Origin: Serinus canaria
Lineage: Eukaryota > Chordata > Aves > Passeriformes > Fringillidae
Assembly: GCF_022539315.1 (NCBI RefSeq)
Contig: NC_066338.1
Location: 186,001-250,000 of the forward strand
Length of the DNA stretch: 64,000 nt
Direction of reading: 5' to 3'
Part shown: one piece after another, positions 35,245 through 48,350 of the stretch
How positions within the stretch are numbered: the first letter of the stretch is position 1
Layout: the number at the start of each line of letters is the position of its first letter
Translations under genes and position numbers: made by a program
Notes under the pieces: generated by a model
Told to the model about the DNA's origin: nothing
What the model saw: the letters and a program-made list of their open reading frames with translations, nothing else
The model's database searches: none

Positions 35245-35990
35245 AGCACAGAATGAATGAGGGTGGAAGGGGTCTGTGGGGCTCACCAAGTCCAATCCCT
35301 CTGCTTCAACCAGGATACCTAGAGCCCATTGGACAGGATTCTATCTGGGCCTACCTTTAATGTCTTCAATGATCCAGTCTCCACCATTTTTCTAGACACT
35401 CTGTGCCATTGTTCAGTCACCGTCACAGTAAAAAATAATTTTGTGATGTTCAGAGGCAATCTCCTGTATTTCAGTGTGTGCCCACTGCCTCTTGTCTTTT
35501 CACTGAGCATCATTGAAAAGACACTGGTTCCCTGCTCTTTGCACTATTCCTCCCCGTATGTATGTGCCCTGCGATGTAGATAAATGTCAAAAACTTCCCT
35601 GAAGCCCAGGCAGACGATATTCTCTTCATCTACCAGGAGAGTTCATTCTCCGGAGGAGTTTCAAAAGTTGTCAAGCACGAATTTCCCCTGGTAAATCCAT
35701 GCTGACTACATTATTTTGTCCTCCTTCATGTGCCTGGCAATGCTTTCCAGGAATGGCTACTCCATCAACTAACTTCCTGGGGATAAAAATGAGGCTGGGT
35801 GGCTTGTACTTTTCTGAGTCCTCCTAGCTGCCTTTTGTGAAGATGGGTGACATTTGCTTTCATCCAGTCTTTGGGTCCTTTCCTCAGTCACCATGATCCA
35901 TCAAACATGATCAGGAGTGGCCTCAGAAGAACATCTGCTAACACCCTTGAGACCTTTGCATCCATCTCAACAGGGCCTGTGGACTTTATG
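35245..35990 (-). mobile_element. Older CR1 LINE fragment
   Basis: The plus strand shows CR1-like antisense features: CACAGAATGAATG near the start, a CAAGTCCAATCCC-like motif, and further on the AGGAGTGGCCTCAG and CAACAGGGCCTGTGGACTT segments of the CR1 reverse-transcriptase end. It is diverged, with indels and without an open frame, and is older than the copies at 17.8 and 19.6 kb. Confidence 0.7.
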
Positions 35991-37425
35991 GAATACTTAC
36001 CAATTCAGTGATTACGCTCATAGAAATTTGCATGGGATAAGAGGACATTTAAACAGGTACCTGAAGAGTGAGTGAAAAGAAATTTTTTCTATTTCACTTG
36101 CAATAGAAAAAATTCAATGATTTCCAAATGTATTGCCTCCTAACTAGACAATAATGTACTGGCTGGGTATTCCCCTAACAGATGAGAGCACCTGCATGAT
36201 GTCTCTTATGCGTGCAGACTATTCAAATTAGGTCATTTGAGTGGGGATTACTGGTCTTCCAATTTTCTTCCTGATGAAATTGGAATATTTACTGAAGCAA
36301 GAACCTGAAGATGAAAGCTTCATTTCCCATTAGCGCACTCTAACATCCATGGCCGTAATGCCATTGTTTCTCGCCAGCTGAGTTAAGAACTGATGACTAC
36401 AAAGTGGATCAGCTCCAAAGGAAAGATCAAGGCTGGATAATATTCTCTCTTGGTAAAGCTATTTATCTCAAATTAAGTGACCAACTTCTAATCACTCACT
36501 GGCCTAAAGCTACAAGGAGGGGGAGATGGACCAGGTTTCCTTCCACTTTGTAACCTCAGTGTTTAATATGGGTATGAAGACATTCAAAAAGATAGCTTTG
36601 CAGAATTCATAAAATTCAGTCTTAAAAAAAATCATTTTAAAGCAGCTGAAATGAAAAGAGCAAATAAAATATATATGTTTGTCTTGCCCTGTTCTGAAGG
36701 TTTTGTAACTGGCACACCTTTCCTTATGTAAAGCACTGTCCTTTCCTAAATACTCTCATATGGAGGAACATGCTTCTGATAAGAACACTAGAATGTCTTT
36801 ACTCCACCTTTTATTTTTACTGATGCTTGGTCCTCTGAAATGCATGCTTTTCTAAAACTGAAATTTGCTACTGATGTTCCCACGGGGTAAGCCGCAGACT
36901 CTTCCTGTCTGGGGTGTTACTAATCAGCTATTCTCCTATTTGCCTTTAAGTAGTTGAATGTTCTGGTCTAAAAGTAGCACCTTCTATGTAGCCATGCTCT
37001 TAGTTGCCAGTGTCATCCTAAATCCTAACACCCTCCTGCAAAGGACTGCTGGTTCTGTAGTCAACTAAGGAAAAAAGACCTGTCCATCCATGCTTCCTGA
37101 TTTAAAATATTAGGCTATGATGTCTCTAAACAATTCTCTGCAGTTGAACACTTCTTATCTTGGCATATTCCTTCAACTCACTTGCAAGTCATTCATGCGT
37201 TAGGTTATTGTAAGAATTGCTTCATTTGAAGATGATTAAAAGGGGTAGGAGAATATCTTTGTGCCTCTGGTATGAGGATACTTTTCAAATCCATACAAAC
37301 TTCCTTCTTAAGCAAAAACCTGCATCCTGTATTGTCCTAGCTTACAATATAAAAATGCATTCTATTCCCACCCTCAAGAACGGCGGAAACCAGGGCTGGC
37401 ATCTTTTTTTCCTTACCTCCTGTTA
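35991..37425. other. Unrecognised, apparently single-copy DNA
   Basis: AT-rich, with no exon or repeat that I can support. The only frames are under 75 codons. Confidence 0.5.
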
Positions 37426-37429
37426 ATGG

Positions 37430-37890
37430 ACCCATCAATGTCTTACCACATGACTTAGAGATAACTCCATCCAGGAGCTATTGCTGTTTAATGGGTAATC
37501 AAGGACCCACAGCATGACTCAGAACGATATCGGCCCATTGCGAGATGCTCCGCCCAGGGAGGAGGGTCTAAGCATCCCAACCTGGATATCATCTGGGTTT
37601 TGGGACGCAACAAGCAGTCTTTCCATTGCATTCCCAAAGGAACGGCCACACTTACCCACTGGTTTTCCAGAGGACAAGAGCTACCAGATGATTTCCACAG
37701 AATCACCTTTTCAACAGGACCATTTCATCCAAACTGCGACCACTAACCCAACTGGCAGGACGTCAGCTTGTGTTTTGACTCTGTCAGTGTTTTTTTTGTG
37801 TATTCTTGCATGTAATTGTTTTTTCCCCCTTTTCCTAATAAATTGTATTTCTGACTTGGAGTCTTGCTGCAATGCCGGATTTCTTCAGCC
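37430..37890 (+). mobile_element. Retroviral LTR, U3 to R/U5, plus strand
   Basis: Resembles a common avian LTR with GGACCCACAGCATGACTC and GAGATGCTCCGCCCAGGG motifs in U3, then AATAAA at 37837-37842 and the TGTATTTCTGACTTGGAG segment. The 3' part (from about 37722) is shared with 7101-7330 and with the inverted copy near 61050-61265, whose upstream parts differ. This copy keeps the original U3. Exact ends are not defined. Confidence 0.65.
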
Positions 37891-38998
37891 CGACTAGCTT
37901 CCGACGCCGACAGCGACAGTGGGCTGCCCCAAGAAAACTGTCGAATCTGGGCTGCAGCTGTAGGGCACAGCTGCTCTACGGCACAGGTGGACTGCCTTGG
38001 GGATAGAACTGCGCTGAGGGCAGGGACAAGGAACAGGGAGAGGTCTTCTGTATGTCTTTCAGTTTACTCCCTGGAGGGTCAAGGACACTGAAAGACACTG
38101 ACTCAAAGGCATACATCAACTTCTAAAAGGGGGGAGGTCCCAGGGGAGGATACAATCTTGAAGCAACTGGGAGAAAGTGGGGGTGGAACACAAGGCGGGG
38201 AATAGGTTTAAACCAGTAGGGGGACTACAGGGGAGGAGAATAACTTGAACAAACCAATGGGGTTTCGAAGGGCGCAAATTGATAGGGAAGTTTCTAGAGA
38301 AAGGGGCAGGCTTGGGGAGGGGTTGATGTTCAATGGGAGAAGGAACAGGGAACAAAAGGGCAGGTCTTTAGGGAGATGGACAGCTAGGGCAAAAACCAAC
38401 ACTACAGGGGGGAAAGGAACAATCCATTTATAATAACATATCCTAGAACAGCACAAAATAGGAAAGATTATAAAACGAACTACTAGAACTGCATTGCAAT
38501 AATAAACACCCACTGCAACAGAGTGTCTCACTGGTTTTGCTTTCAAACTAGGAAAGGTGCAAACCCAAAATTTCCCAACTTCAAAGTGAACTGGCTGCAT
38601 TTTTTATTTCCCTCTTAAATATATCACCGAGGTGCTACCAGCTTCTGTAATTGGCTGAGCAGCATGTCTGTTCTTAGCGCCAAGCAGGGATTCACTTTGC
38701 CAGGCATGGATGAAGTTTCTAGGAGCTTCCCACAAAAATCACTTCTGTGGCTGGCTTCTTCCCTCCCCACCAAAAACCAAGCCATGCAAAACCAACACCT
38801 TAACTAATCCGTAGTACTCAGTACACATCCAATAATTCCTTTTAAATGATACTTTGCGTTTTTTACCGAACACACTGAAAAGAAGTGGATCAAAAATACT
38901 GATAAAAATTGTTCCACTTCAATAGAAATATTGGGTCAGGCAACTCTAGATTGCATAGCTATAGTTTTCTAAATACACCGAAGCTTTTTTCACCTCTA

Positions 38999-39296
38999 TG
39001 TAAGAGCCTAAATGAGGGATGCAGGACTCCAGGTGGCTCTCCAAAATGCAGTTAATTCCATCCAAGATGTTGCAGCAGCCCAGGGTGGTGGGAGACAGAG
39101 CCTGTGCCTACAGCTGTCAGCTCTAGCTGCAGGCAGGCCTGGAGAGCCTTTGGTTTTGGTTACAATGCATTATATATTTTGCTGAGAATCTTCATACAGT
39201 AGAACCAATCTATCCCTTAACCATAGCCTATCATAACTACTCTATTTACCATAGTCATGTTACTATTCTCCACTCACTAAAAGTCAGTACATTACA
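38999..39296 (-). mobile_element. Complete LTR, minus strand, in block copy 2
   Basis: Counterpart of 8397-8699, with the same TG...CA ends. Confidence 0.7.
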
Positions 39297-39309
39297 GTGG
39301 AAGCTGAAA

Positions 39310-40060
39310 GTTGTTTTTCAGTTTTCTTGGCAGTGGAAAATTCGGTGACTGTTTTTCTGCTTGCCACATTTGCTGACTTGTTTGCCTGTGCTATCTTCCT
39401 GCTTGGTAAAAACATCTTCATTTTTTGGGGTGGGTTTATTCTTTTGCTCTAAGTCATAAAAGCCCCTTCTAACTAACAGACCCTTTGCCTCCTTGGTTAT
39501 CCAGTAAGACTGGCTCAGCAATTCTTTTCTTCTAGATGAAAACTTGTCTCCGACTCTATTCTTTCTTCAGACTCAACATTCAAAAATCTTTCTGCCAAGC
39601 ATACATAACTGTGAGACTTTCTTGTCAAACTTTCATCTTTCCCAACACCTCTAAAGAAAGGTTTCCTGATGGTTTGGATCAGAAGGTCCAGTATTGCCAT
39701 CCTGAGATTTTTCTTTCAAAGCCCATGAGCTGTGCTCAAGGTTTTGGCTATGTTTTTTGTTGTGCCTTGCATATATTTTGGCTAGAAAGCCAGTGCAGAT
39801 GATTTCTTTGCTGCAGAAGCCATGGGAAATAAGGCGGAGTGTGTGGCTGATGTACCGGGGCTGTAGACTATCCACCACTCCCTCAGGGAGGCGAGGATCC
39901 CTAAAGGAAGAGAACATTGGCAATGCTCTGGGAGTTTGACAGAGAGAAAGCTCCTCATAGCTCAAATGATTTGTCTCCTGGAGTTCTGAGGAAGATGTTG
40001 GGAAGAAGAAGGCTGCTGTCTTTTCCAACAAACTTCCGTGCATTCAATAGGATCAACTCA
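39310..40060 (-). pseudogene. Unidentified coding-like relic, copy 2
   Basis: Here the upstream part is longest: a 130-codon minus-strand frame (39651-40043) with a protein-like, Ser/Leu/Lys-rich composition, ending at the QETFL stop shared by all copies. A second segment (39318-39521) follows in another frame. Copies 1 and 3 have a stop inside the region that is open here, so copy 2 is closest to the ancestral reading. No domain or family recognised. Confidence 0.4.
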
Positions 40061-43000
40061 CTTCTTGTTGGAGAATGAAAGAAATATTAGTAGTAATTAG
40101 TTCTTTTTCTCTGTGCATCACTGATTGAATTTGAATAGGTTATATTTAATTCCTAATTTATTTGAATAATTCATCACAAGGTCTTCCAAATTCCCAAATT
40201 CTGCTCCACTTCTTTATTTTGTAGGCCAGTCTGGTTCATCTTCTCTCTGCTGTATTATTGCAGACCATATCTGAATCGATATTTTTTCTCATTTTGAACA
40301 TTAGGTTTAAACTGCATGAACAGAACACTTTATTTATCATTATTTTACCAGTTTGCAAGGAAATCCAGAATTTTGAAGAGAAGTGACGCGACTCCACTTG
40401 AGGTTTTCAATGGAAGAGAAGAATGACGATGTCCTACATTCACAGCACTGCTTACAATAATATTGCAACTAGTTTCAAGCAACTTAGGTGAGGTTCTGGA
40501 AGCAAGCAGCCATGATAGTATAGAAGTCTAAAAAGTTTCCGTATGGTTGCTTTTCTGGAAACATAGCTAATATGTCTCAACGTTGTGCTGTATCTTGTTG
40601 TACAGACACTTCTTTTGAGGTCTGAATTCCTTGCTGGACTTCTGTATATAAGAACCAGATACAGCAAACCAATGTTTCCTTACATGCTGTAAGAATTTGG
40701 TTCTAATCTAGAAGAGCAAGAAAAGGTTCCCATATAAATAAAAGCTAAAGAATCTGCTAAGAAAGCAGGTAACGGACTACTTTTTTTATAGAGATTGGAG
40801 CAGAGGCATAGTTTTTTGAATGGGTTCTTTTTTGCTTCTCCATAGAATTTAAGAAGTGGTGGGGTTGTCCAACAACTTTTTCCCGTCCTATGTTAAAGTA
40901 AGTTTAAACGTCTGGATAGTGGTTAGTTCTTGTCCTGGCTCAGTTTGAGAGCTGTGCACTCAATCCCGGTGCTTTTCGCCTTAGCTTAAAGCGTGTCAGC
41001 ATCTGCCGAGCTCTCCGTCTCCCGGAGGCGATGAAGCGTCTTTTTCGCGCGCAGAGCATTGCGCCGGTCGCGGTGCGCTCCGGACCGCAGCTTCTGCCGA
41101 AATATGCCGGGGACCGGCTCCTACTTTCGGCGAGTTGCGGTAACCCGTCTTCTGCAGCTCTTCCTGCCCACATTTTAGCGAAAAAGCTTTTTCAACGCTT
41201 TGTCTCAAGAAAAAACCGTGCCAGCACAGCAAGAATCCCTCGACATTTTTCATGAAGCTACTCGAGTTCTTACCAACTCCGAGACGGAAGGAAAATGTAA
41301 GATTCCCCACGGAGCACTCGTTATAGCTTAGAAAGATGCAAAGAAAAGTTGTCCGAGAACTTTTATTCCTTCCTATGTTAAATTAAGTTTAATCATCTGG
41401 AAAGTGGTTAGTTTCTGTTTTGGCTCTGTTTGAGAGCTGTGCACTCAATCCCGGTGCTTTGCGCCTTCGTTCTTCGCGCCTCAGCATCTGCCGAGCTCTC
41501 CGTCTCCCGGAGGCGAAGAAGCGGCTTTTTCGCGCACAGAGCATTGTGCCGGTCGCAGTGCGCTCCGGACCGGGTCTTCTGCCAAAAGACGCCAGGGACC
41601 GACATCTGCCCTCGCCGAGTTGCAGTAACCCGTCTTCTGCAACTCTTGCCGCCTACATCTTAGCGAAAAAGCTTTTTCAACGCTTTCTCTCAAGAAAAAA
41701 CTGTGCCAGCACTGCAAGAATTCCTCGACGTTTTTCATGAACCTAGTCGAGCTCTTACCAGCTCCGAGACGATCACAAAAAGTAAGATTCCCCACGGAGT
41801 GCTTCAAATAGCTTAGAAAGATACAAAGAGAAGTTGTCCGAGAACATTTTCACTTCCTATGTTAAAGTAAGTTTAAACGTCTGGAAATTGGTTAGTTCTT
41901 GTCCTGGTTCAGTTTGAGAGCTGTGCCATCAATCCCTGTGCTTTGCGCCTTCGTTCTTCGCGTGTCAGCATCTGCCGAGCTCTCCGTCTTCTGGAGGCCA
42001 AGATGCGGCCTTTTCGCGCTCAGAGCTTTGTGCCGGTCGCGGTGCGCTCTGGACCGCGTCTTCTGCCGAAAGACTCCGGGGACCGAAACCTACGTTCGGC
42101 GAGTTGCGGTAACCCGTTTTCTGCAGCTCTTGTTGCCTACATCTTAGCGAGAAAGCTTTTTCAACGCTTTCTCTCAAGAAAAAACTGTGCCAGCACAATA
42201 AGAAGCCCTCAACGTTTTTCATGAAGCTAGTCGAGTTCTTACACGCTCCAAGACGCAAAGAAAAAGTAAGATTCCCCACGGAGTGCTTCAAAGAGGTTAG
42301 AAAGATACAAAGAGAAGTTGTCCGAGAACATTTTCACTTCCTATGTTAAAGTAAGTTTAAACGTCTGGAAATTGGTTAGTTCTTGTCCTGGTTCAGTTTG
42401 AGAGCTGTGCACTCAATCCCGGTGCTTTGCGCCTTCGTTCTTCGCGTCTAAGCATCTGCCGAGCTCTCCGTCTCCCTGAGGCGAAGAAGCGGCTTTTTCG
42501 CGCAGAGAGCATTGTGCCGGTCGCGGTGCCCTACGGACCGCGGCTTCTGCTGAAAGACGCAGGGGACCGGCACCTATCTTCTGCGAGTTGCGGTAACCCG
42601 TCTTCAACAGCTCTTGCCGTCTACATCTTAGCGAAAAAGCTTTTTCAACGCTTCCTCTATGAAAAAACCAAGCCAGCACAGCAAGAATTCCTAGACGTTT
42701 TTCATGAAGCTCCTCGAGTTCTTACACGGTCCAAGACGAAAAGAAAAAGTAAGATTCCCCCCAGAGTGCTTCAAACACCTTAGAAAGATACAAAGAAAAG
42801 CTGTCCGAGAACTTTTTCCTTTCCTATGTTAAAGTAAGTTTAAACGTCTTGAAAGTGGTTAGTTCCAGTCCTGGTTAAGTTTGAGAGCTGTGCCCTAAAT
42901 CCCCGTGCTTTGCGCCTTCAATTAATGCGTCTAAGCATCTGCCGAGCTCTCCGTCTCCCGGAGGCAAAGAAGCGGCTTTTACGCACACAGAGCATTGTGC

Positions 43001-44479
43001 CAGTCGTGGTGCCCTCCGGACCGCAGCTTATGCCTAAGGACGCTGGGGACCGGCACCTACTTTAGGCGAGTGTTGGTAACCCGTCTTCTGCAGCTCTTGC
43101 CGCCTACATCTTAGCGAAAAAGCTTTTTCAACGCTTTATCTCAAGAAAATCTGTACCAGCACAGCAAGAATCCCTCGACGTTTTCCATGAAGCTAGTGGA
43201 GTTCTTACCAGCTCCGAGACGAAAAGAAAAAGTAAGATTCCCCAAAAAGTGCTTCAAATAGCTTAGAATGATACAAAGAAAAGTTGTCCAAGAACTTTAT
43301 TGCTTCTCATTTTAAATTAAGTTTAAACGTCTGGAAAGTGTTTAGTTTCGGTTCTGCCTCAGTTTGAGAGCTGTGCACTCAATCCCGGTGCTTTGCGCCT
43401 TCGTTTACCGTGTCTCAGCATCTGCCGAGCTCGTCGTCTCGCGAAGGCGAAGAAGCGGCTTTTTCGCGCACAGAGCATTGTGCCGGTCGCTGTGCGCTCC
43501 GGACCGCAGCTTTTGCCGAAAGACGCTGGGGACCGGCACCTACCTTCGGCGAGTGACGGTAACCCGTCTTCAATGGCTCTTGCCGCCTACATCTTAGAGA
43601 AAAAGCTTTTTCAATGCTTTCTCTCAAGAAAACACTGTGCCAGCACAGCAAGAATCTCTGGACGTTTTCCATGAAGCTAGTGGAGTTCTTACCAGCTCTG
43701 AGACGAAAAGAAAAGGTAAGATTCCCCACGGACATCTCCATATAGCTTAGAAAGATCCAAACAAAAGTTGTCCGAGAACTTTTTCCCTTCCTATGTTAAA
43801 GTAAGTCTAAACGTCTGGAAAGTGGTTAGTTCGTGTCCTGGCTCAGTTTGAGAGCTGTGCACTCAATCCCGGGTCTTTGCGCCTTCGTTTACCGTGTCTC
43901 AGCATCTGCCGACCTCTCCGTCTCCCGGAGGAGAAGAAGCGGCTTTTTCGCACACAGAGCATTGTCCCGGCCAAGGTGCGCTCCGGCCCGCGGCTTCTTC
44001 AGAAAGACGCTGGGGACCGGCTTCTCCCTTCGGCGAGTTGCGGTAACCCGTCTTCTGTGGCTCTGGAAACCTACATCTTAGCGAAAACCTTTTCCACGCT
44101 TTCTCTCATGAAAAAACTGTGCCAGCACAGCAAGAATTCCTCGAAGTTTTTCATGAAGCTAGTAGAGTGCTTACCAGCTCCGAGACTAAGAGAAAATGTA
44201 TCATATCCCAACCGAGTGCTTCAAAGAGCTTTGAATGATGCAAAGACAAGTTGTCTGAGAACTTTTTCCCTTCCTATGTTAAAATAAGTGTAAACGTCTG
44301 GAACGTGTTTAGTTCTTGTCCTGGCTCAGTTTGAGAGCTGTGCACTCAATCCCGGTGCTTTGCGCCTTCGTTTAACGCGTCTCAGCATCTGCCGAGCTCT
44401 CCGTCTCCCAGAGGTGAAGAAGCGGCTTTTTCGCCCACAGAGCATTGTGCCGGTCGCAGTGTGCTACGGACCGCGGCTT

Positions 44480-46415
44480 CTGCCGAAAGACGACGGGGAC
44501 CGGCACCTACCTTCGGCGAGTGTCGGTAACCCGTCTTCTGCCGCTCTTGCCGCCTACATCTTAGCGAAAAAGCTTTTTCAATGCTTTCTCTCAAGAAAAC
44601 ACTGTGCCACCACAGCAAGAATACCACGACGATTTCCATGAAGCTAGTGGAGTTCTTACCCGCTCCAAGATGAGCAGAATATGTAAGATTCCCCATGGAC
44701 TGCTTCAAAGACCTAAGAAAGATACAAAGAAAAGCTGTCCGAGACCTTTTTCTCTTCCTATGTTAAAGTAAGTTTAAACGTCTGGAAAGTGGTTAGTTCT
44801 TGTCCTGGCTCAGTTTGAGAGCAGTGCACTCAATCACAGTGCTTTGCGCCTTCGTTTCACGCGTCTCAGCATCGGCCGAGCTCTTCGCCTCCCGGAGTCG
44901 AAGAAGCGGCTTTTTCGCGCACAGAACATTGTGCCGGTAGCGGTGCGCTCCGGACCGCGGCTTCTGCCGAAAGACGCCGGGGACCGGCTCCTACCTTCGG
45001 CGAGTTGCGGTAACCCGTCTTCTGTGGTTCTGGCAACCTACATCTTAGCGAAAAAGCTTTTCCACGCTTTCTCTCATGAGAAAACTGTGCCAGCACAGCA
45101 AGATTACTTCGAAGTTTTTCATGAAGCTAGTCAAGTTCTTACCAGCTCAGAGACTAAGAGAAAATGTATCATATCCCAACCGAGTGCTTCAAAGAGCTTT
45201 GAATGATGCAAAGACAAGTTGTCTGAGAACTTTTTCCCTTCCTATGTTAAAGTAAGTCTAAACGTCTGGAACGTGTTTAGTTCTTGTCCTGGCTCAGTTT
45301 GAGAGCTGTGCACTCAATCCCGGTGCTTTGCGCCTTCGTTTAACGCGTGTCAGCATCTGCCGAGCTCTCCGTCCCTCAAAGGGGGAAGAAGCGTCTTTTT
45401 CGCGCACAGAGCATTGTGCCGGTCGCAGTGCGCTCCGGATCGCGGCTTCTGCCGAAAGACGCCGGGGACCGGCACCTACCTTCGGCGAGTGTCAGTAACC
45501 CGTCTTCTGCAGCTCATGCCGCCTACATCTTAGGGAAAAGTTTTTTCAACGCTTTCTCTCAAGAAAAAACGGTGCCAGCACAGCAAGGATCCCGCCACGT
45601 TTTTCATGAAGCTACTCGAGTTCTTACCAGCTCCGAGACGGACGGAAAATGTAAGATTCCCCACGGAGTACTCCATACAGCTTAGAAAGATGCACAGAAA
45701 AGTTGTCCAAGAACTTTATTCCTTCCTATGTTACATTAAGTTTAAACGTCTGGAAATTGGTTAGTTTCGGTTCCGGCTCAGTTTGAGAGCTGTGCACTCA
45801 ATCCCGGTGCTGTGCGCCTTCGTTTAACGCGTCTCAGCATCTGCCGAGCTCTCCGTCTCCCAGAGGCGAAGAAGCGGCTTTTACGCCCACAGAGCATTGT
45901 GCCGGTCGCAGTGCGCTCCGGACCGCAGCTTTTGCAGAAAGACGCTGGGGACTGGCACCTACCTTCGGCGAGTGACAGTAACCCGTCTTCAATGGCTCTT
46001 GCCGCGTACATCTTAGAGAAAAAGCTTTTTCAGTGCTTTCTCTCAAGAAAAAATTGTGCCAGCACAGCAAGAATCCCTGGACGTTTTCCATGATGCTAGT
46101 TGAGTTCTTACCAGTTCCGAGACGAAAAGAAAAAGTCAGATTCCCCAAGGAGTGCTTCAAAGACCTTAGAAAGATACAAAGATAAGCTGTCCGAGAACTT
46201 TTTCCCTTCCTATATTAAATTAGGTTTAAACGTCTGGAAAATGGTTAGTTCCAGTCCTGGCTCAGTTTGAGAGCTGTGCACTCAATCCCTGTGCTTTACG
46301 CCGTCGTTTAATGCGTGTCAGCCTCTGTCGAGCTCTTCGTCTCCCGGAGGCGAAGAAGCGGCTTTTTCGCGCACAGAGCATTGTGCCGGTCACGGTGCGC
46401 TCCGGACCGCGTCTA
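44480..46415 (+). repeat. Four-unit higher-order repeat, copy 1 (1936 bp)
   Basis: This block and 46416-48350 are near-identical and offset by exactly 1936 bases: landmark pairs 44325/46261, 44809/46745, 45293/47229, 45777/47713 and 46261/48197 all have this spacing. Neighbouring single units differ much more from one another, so the four-unit block was duplicated as a whole. Confidence 0.92.
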
Positions 46416-48350
46416 CTGCCGAAAGACGACGGGGACCGGCACCTACCTTCGGCGAGTGTCGGTAACCCGTCTTCTGCCGCTCTTGCCGCCTACATCTTAG
46501 CGAAAAAGCTTTTTCAATGCTTTCTCTCAAGAAAACACTGTGCCACCACAGCAAGAATACCACGACGATTTCCATGAAGCTAGTGGAGTTCTTACCCGCT
46601 CCAAGATGAGCAGAATATGTAAGATTCCCCATGGACTGCTTCAAAGACCTAAGAAAGATACAAAGAAAAGCTGTCCGAGACCTTTTTCTCTTCCTATGTT
46701 AAAGTAAGTTTAAACGTCTGGAAAGTGGTTAGTTCTTGTCCTGGCTCAGTTTGAGAGCAGTGCACTCAATCACAGTGCTTTGCGCCTTCGTTTCACGCGT
46801 CTCAGCATCGGCCGAGCTCTTCGCCTCCCGGAGTCGAAGAAGCGGCTTTTTCGCGCACAGAACATTGTGCCGGTAGCGGTGCGCTCCGGACCGCGGCTTC
46901 TGCCGAAAGACGCCGGGGACCGGCTCCTACCTTCGGCGAGTTGCGGTAACCCGTCTTCTGTGGTTCTGGCAACCGACATCTTAGCGAAAAAGCTTTTCCA
47001 CGCTTTCTCTCATGAGAAAACTGTGCCAGCACAGCAAGATTACTTCGAAGTTTTTCATGAAGCTAGTCAAGTTCTTACCAGCTCAGAGACTAAGAGAAAA
47101 TGTATCATATCCCAACCGAGTGCTTCAAAGAGCTTTGAATGATGCAAAGACAAGTTGTCTGAGAACTTTTTCCCTTCCTATGTTAAAGTAAGTCTAAACG
47201 TCTGGAACGTGTTTAGTTCTTGTCCTGGCTCAGTTTGAGAGCTGTGCACTCAATCCCGGTGCTTTGCGCCTTCGTTTAACGCGTGTCAGCATCTGCCGAG
47301 CTCTCCGTCCCTCAAAGGGGGAAGAAGCGGCTTTTTCGCGCACAGAGCATTGTGCCGGTCGCAGTGCGCTCCGGATCGCGGCTTCTGCCGAAAGACGCCG
47401 GGGACCGGCACCTACCTTCGGCGAGTGTCAGTAACCCGTCTTCTGCAGCTCATGCCGCCTACATCTTAGGGAAAAGTTTTTTCAACGCTTTCTCTCAAGA
47501 AAAAACGGTGCCAGCACAGCAAGGATCCCGCCACGTTTTTCATGAAGCTACTCAAGTTCTTACCAGCTCCGAGACGGACGGAAAATGTAAGATTCCCCAC
47601 GGAGTACTCCATACAGCTTAGAAAGATGCACAGAAAAGTTGTCCAAGAACTTTATTCCTTCCTATGTTACATTAAGTTTAAACGTCTGGAAATTGGTTAG
47701 TTTCGGTTCCGGCTCAGTTTGAGAGCTGTGCACTCAATCCCGGTGCTGTGCGCCTTCGTTTAACGCGTCTCAGCATCTGCCGAGCTCTCCGTCTCCCAGA
47801 GGCGAAGAAGCGGCTTTTACGCCCACAGAGCATTGTGCCGGTCGCAGTGCGCTCCGGACCGCAGCTTTTGCAGAAAGACGCTGGGGACTGGCACCTACCT
47901 TCGGCGAGTGACAGTAACCCGTCTTCAATGGCTCTTGCCGCGTACATCTTAGAGAAAAAGCTTTTTCAGTGCTTTCTCTCAAGAAAAAATTGTGCCAGCA
48001 CAGCAAGAATCCCTGGACGTTTTCCATGATGCTAGTTGAGTTCTTACCAGTTCCGAGACGAAAAGAAAAAGTCAGATTCCCCAAGGAGTGCTTCAAAGAC
48101 CTTAGAAAGATACAAAGATAAGCTGTCCGAGAACTTTTTCCCTTCCTATATTAAATTAGGTTTAAACGTCTGGAAAATGGTTAGTTCCAGTCCTGGCTCA
48201 GTTTGAGAGCTGTGCACTCAATCCCTGTGCTTTACGCCGTCGTTTAATGCGTGTCAGCCTCTGTCGAGCTCTTCGTCTCCCGGAGGCGAAGAAGCGGCTT
48301 TTTCGCGCACAGAGCATTGTGCCGGTCACAGTGCGCTCCGGATCGCGGCT
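46416..48350 (+). repeat. Four-unit higher-order repeat, copy 2 (1936 bp)
   Basis: Second copy of 44480-46415. Only a few substitutions were seen, for example one altering ACCTACATC to ACCGACATC near 46973. Confidence 0.92.

Larger units (their letters stand above)
37720..40864 (+). repeat. Duplicated compound block, copy 2 (left arm of array 2)
   Basis: Direct-orientation copy of 7101-10250, inverted relative to 58080-61265. It ends abruptly in GAAGTGGTGGGG at 40864, and the next base belongs to the satellite. Differences from copy 1 are scattered, including a short extra segment near 40600 that the 58.3-kb copy also has. Confidence 0.9.
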
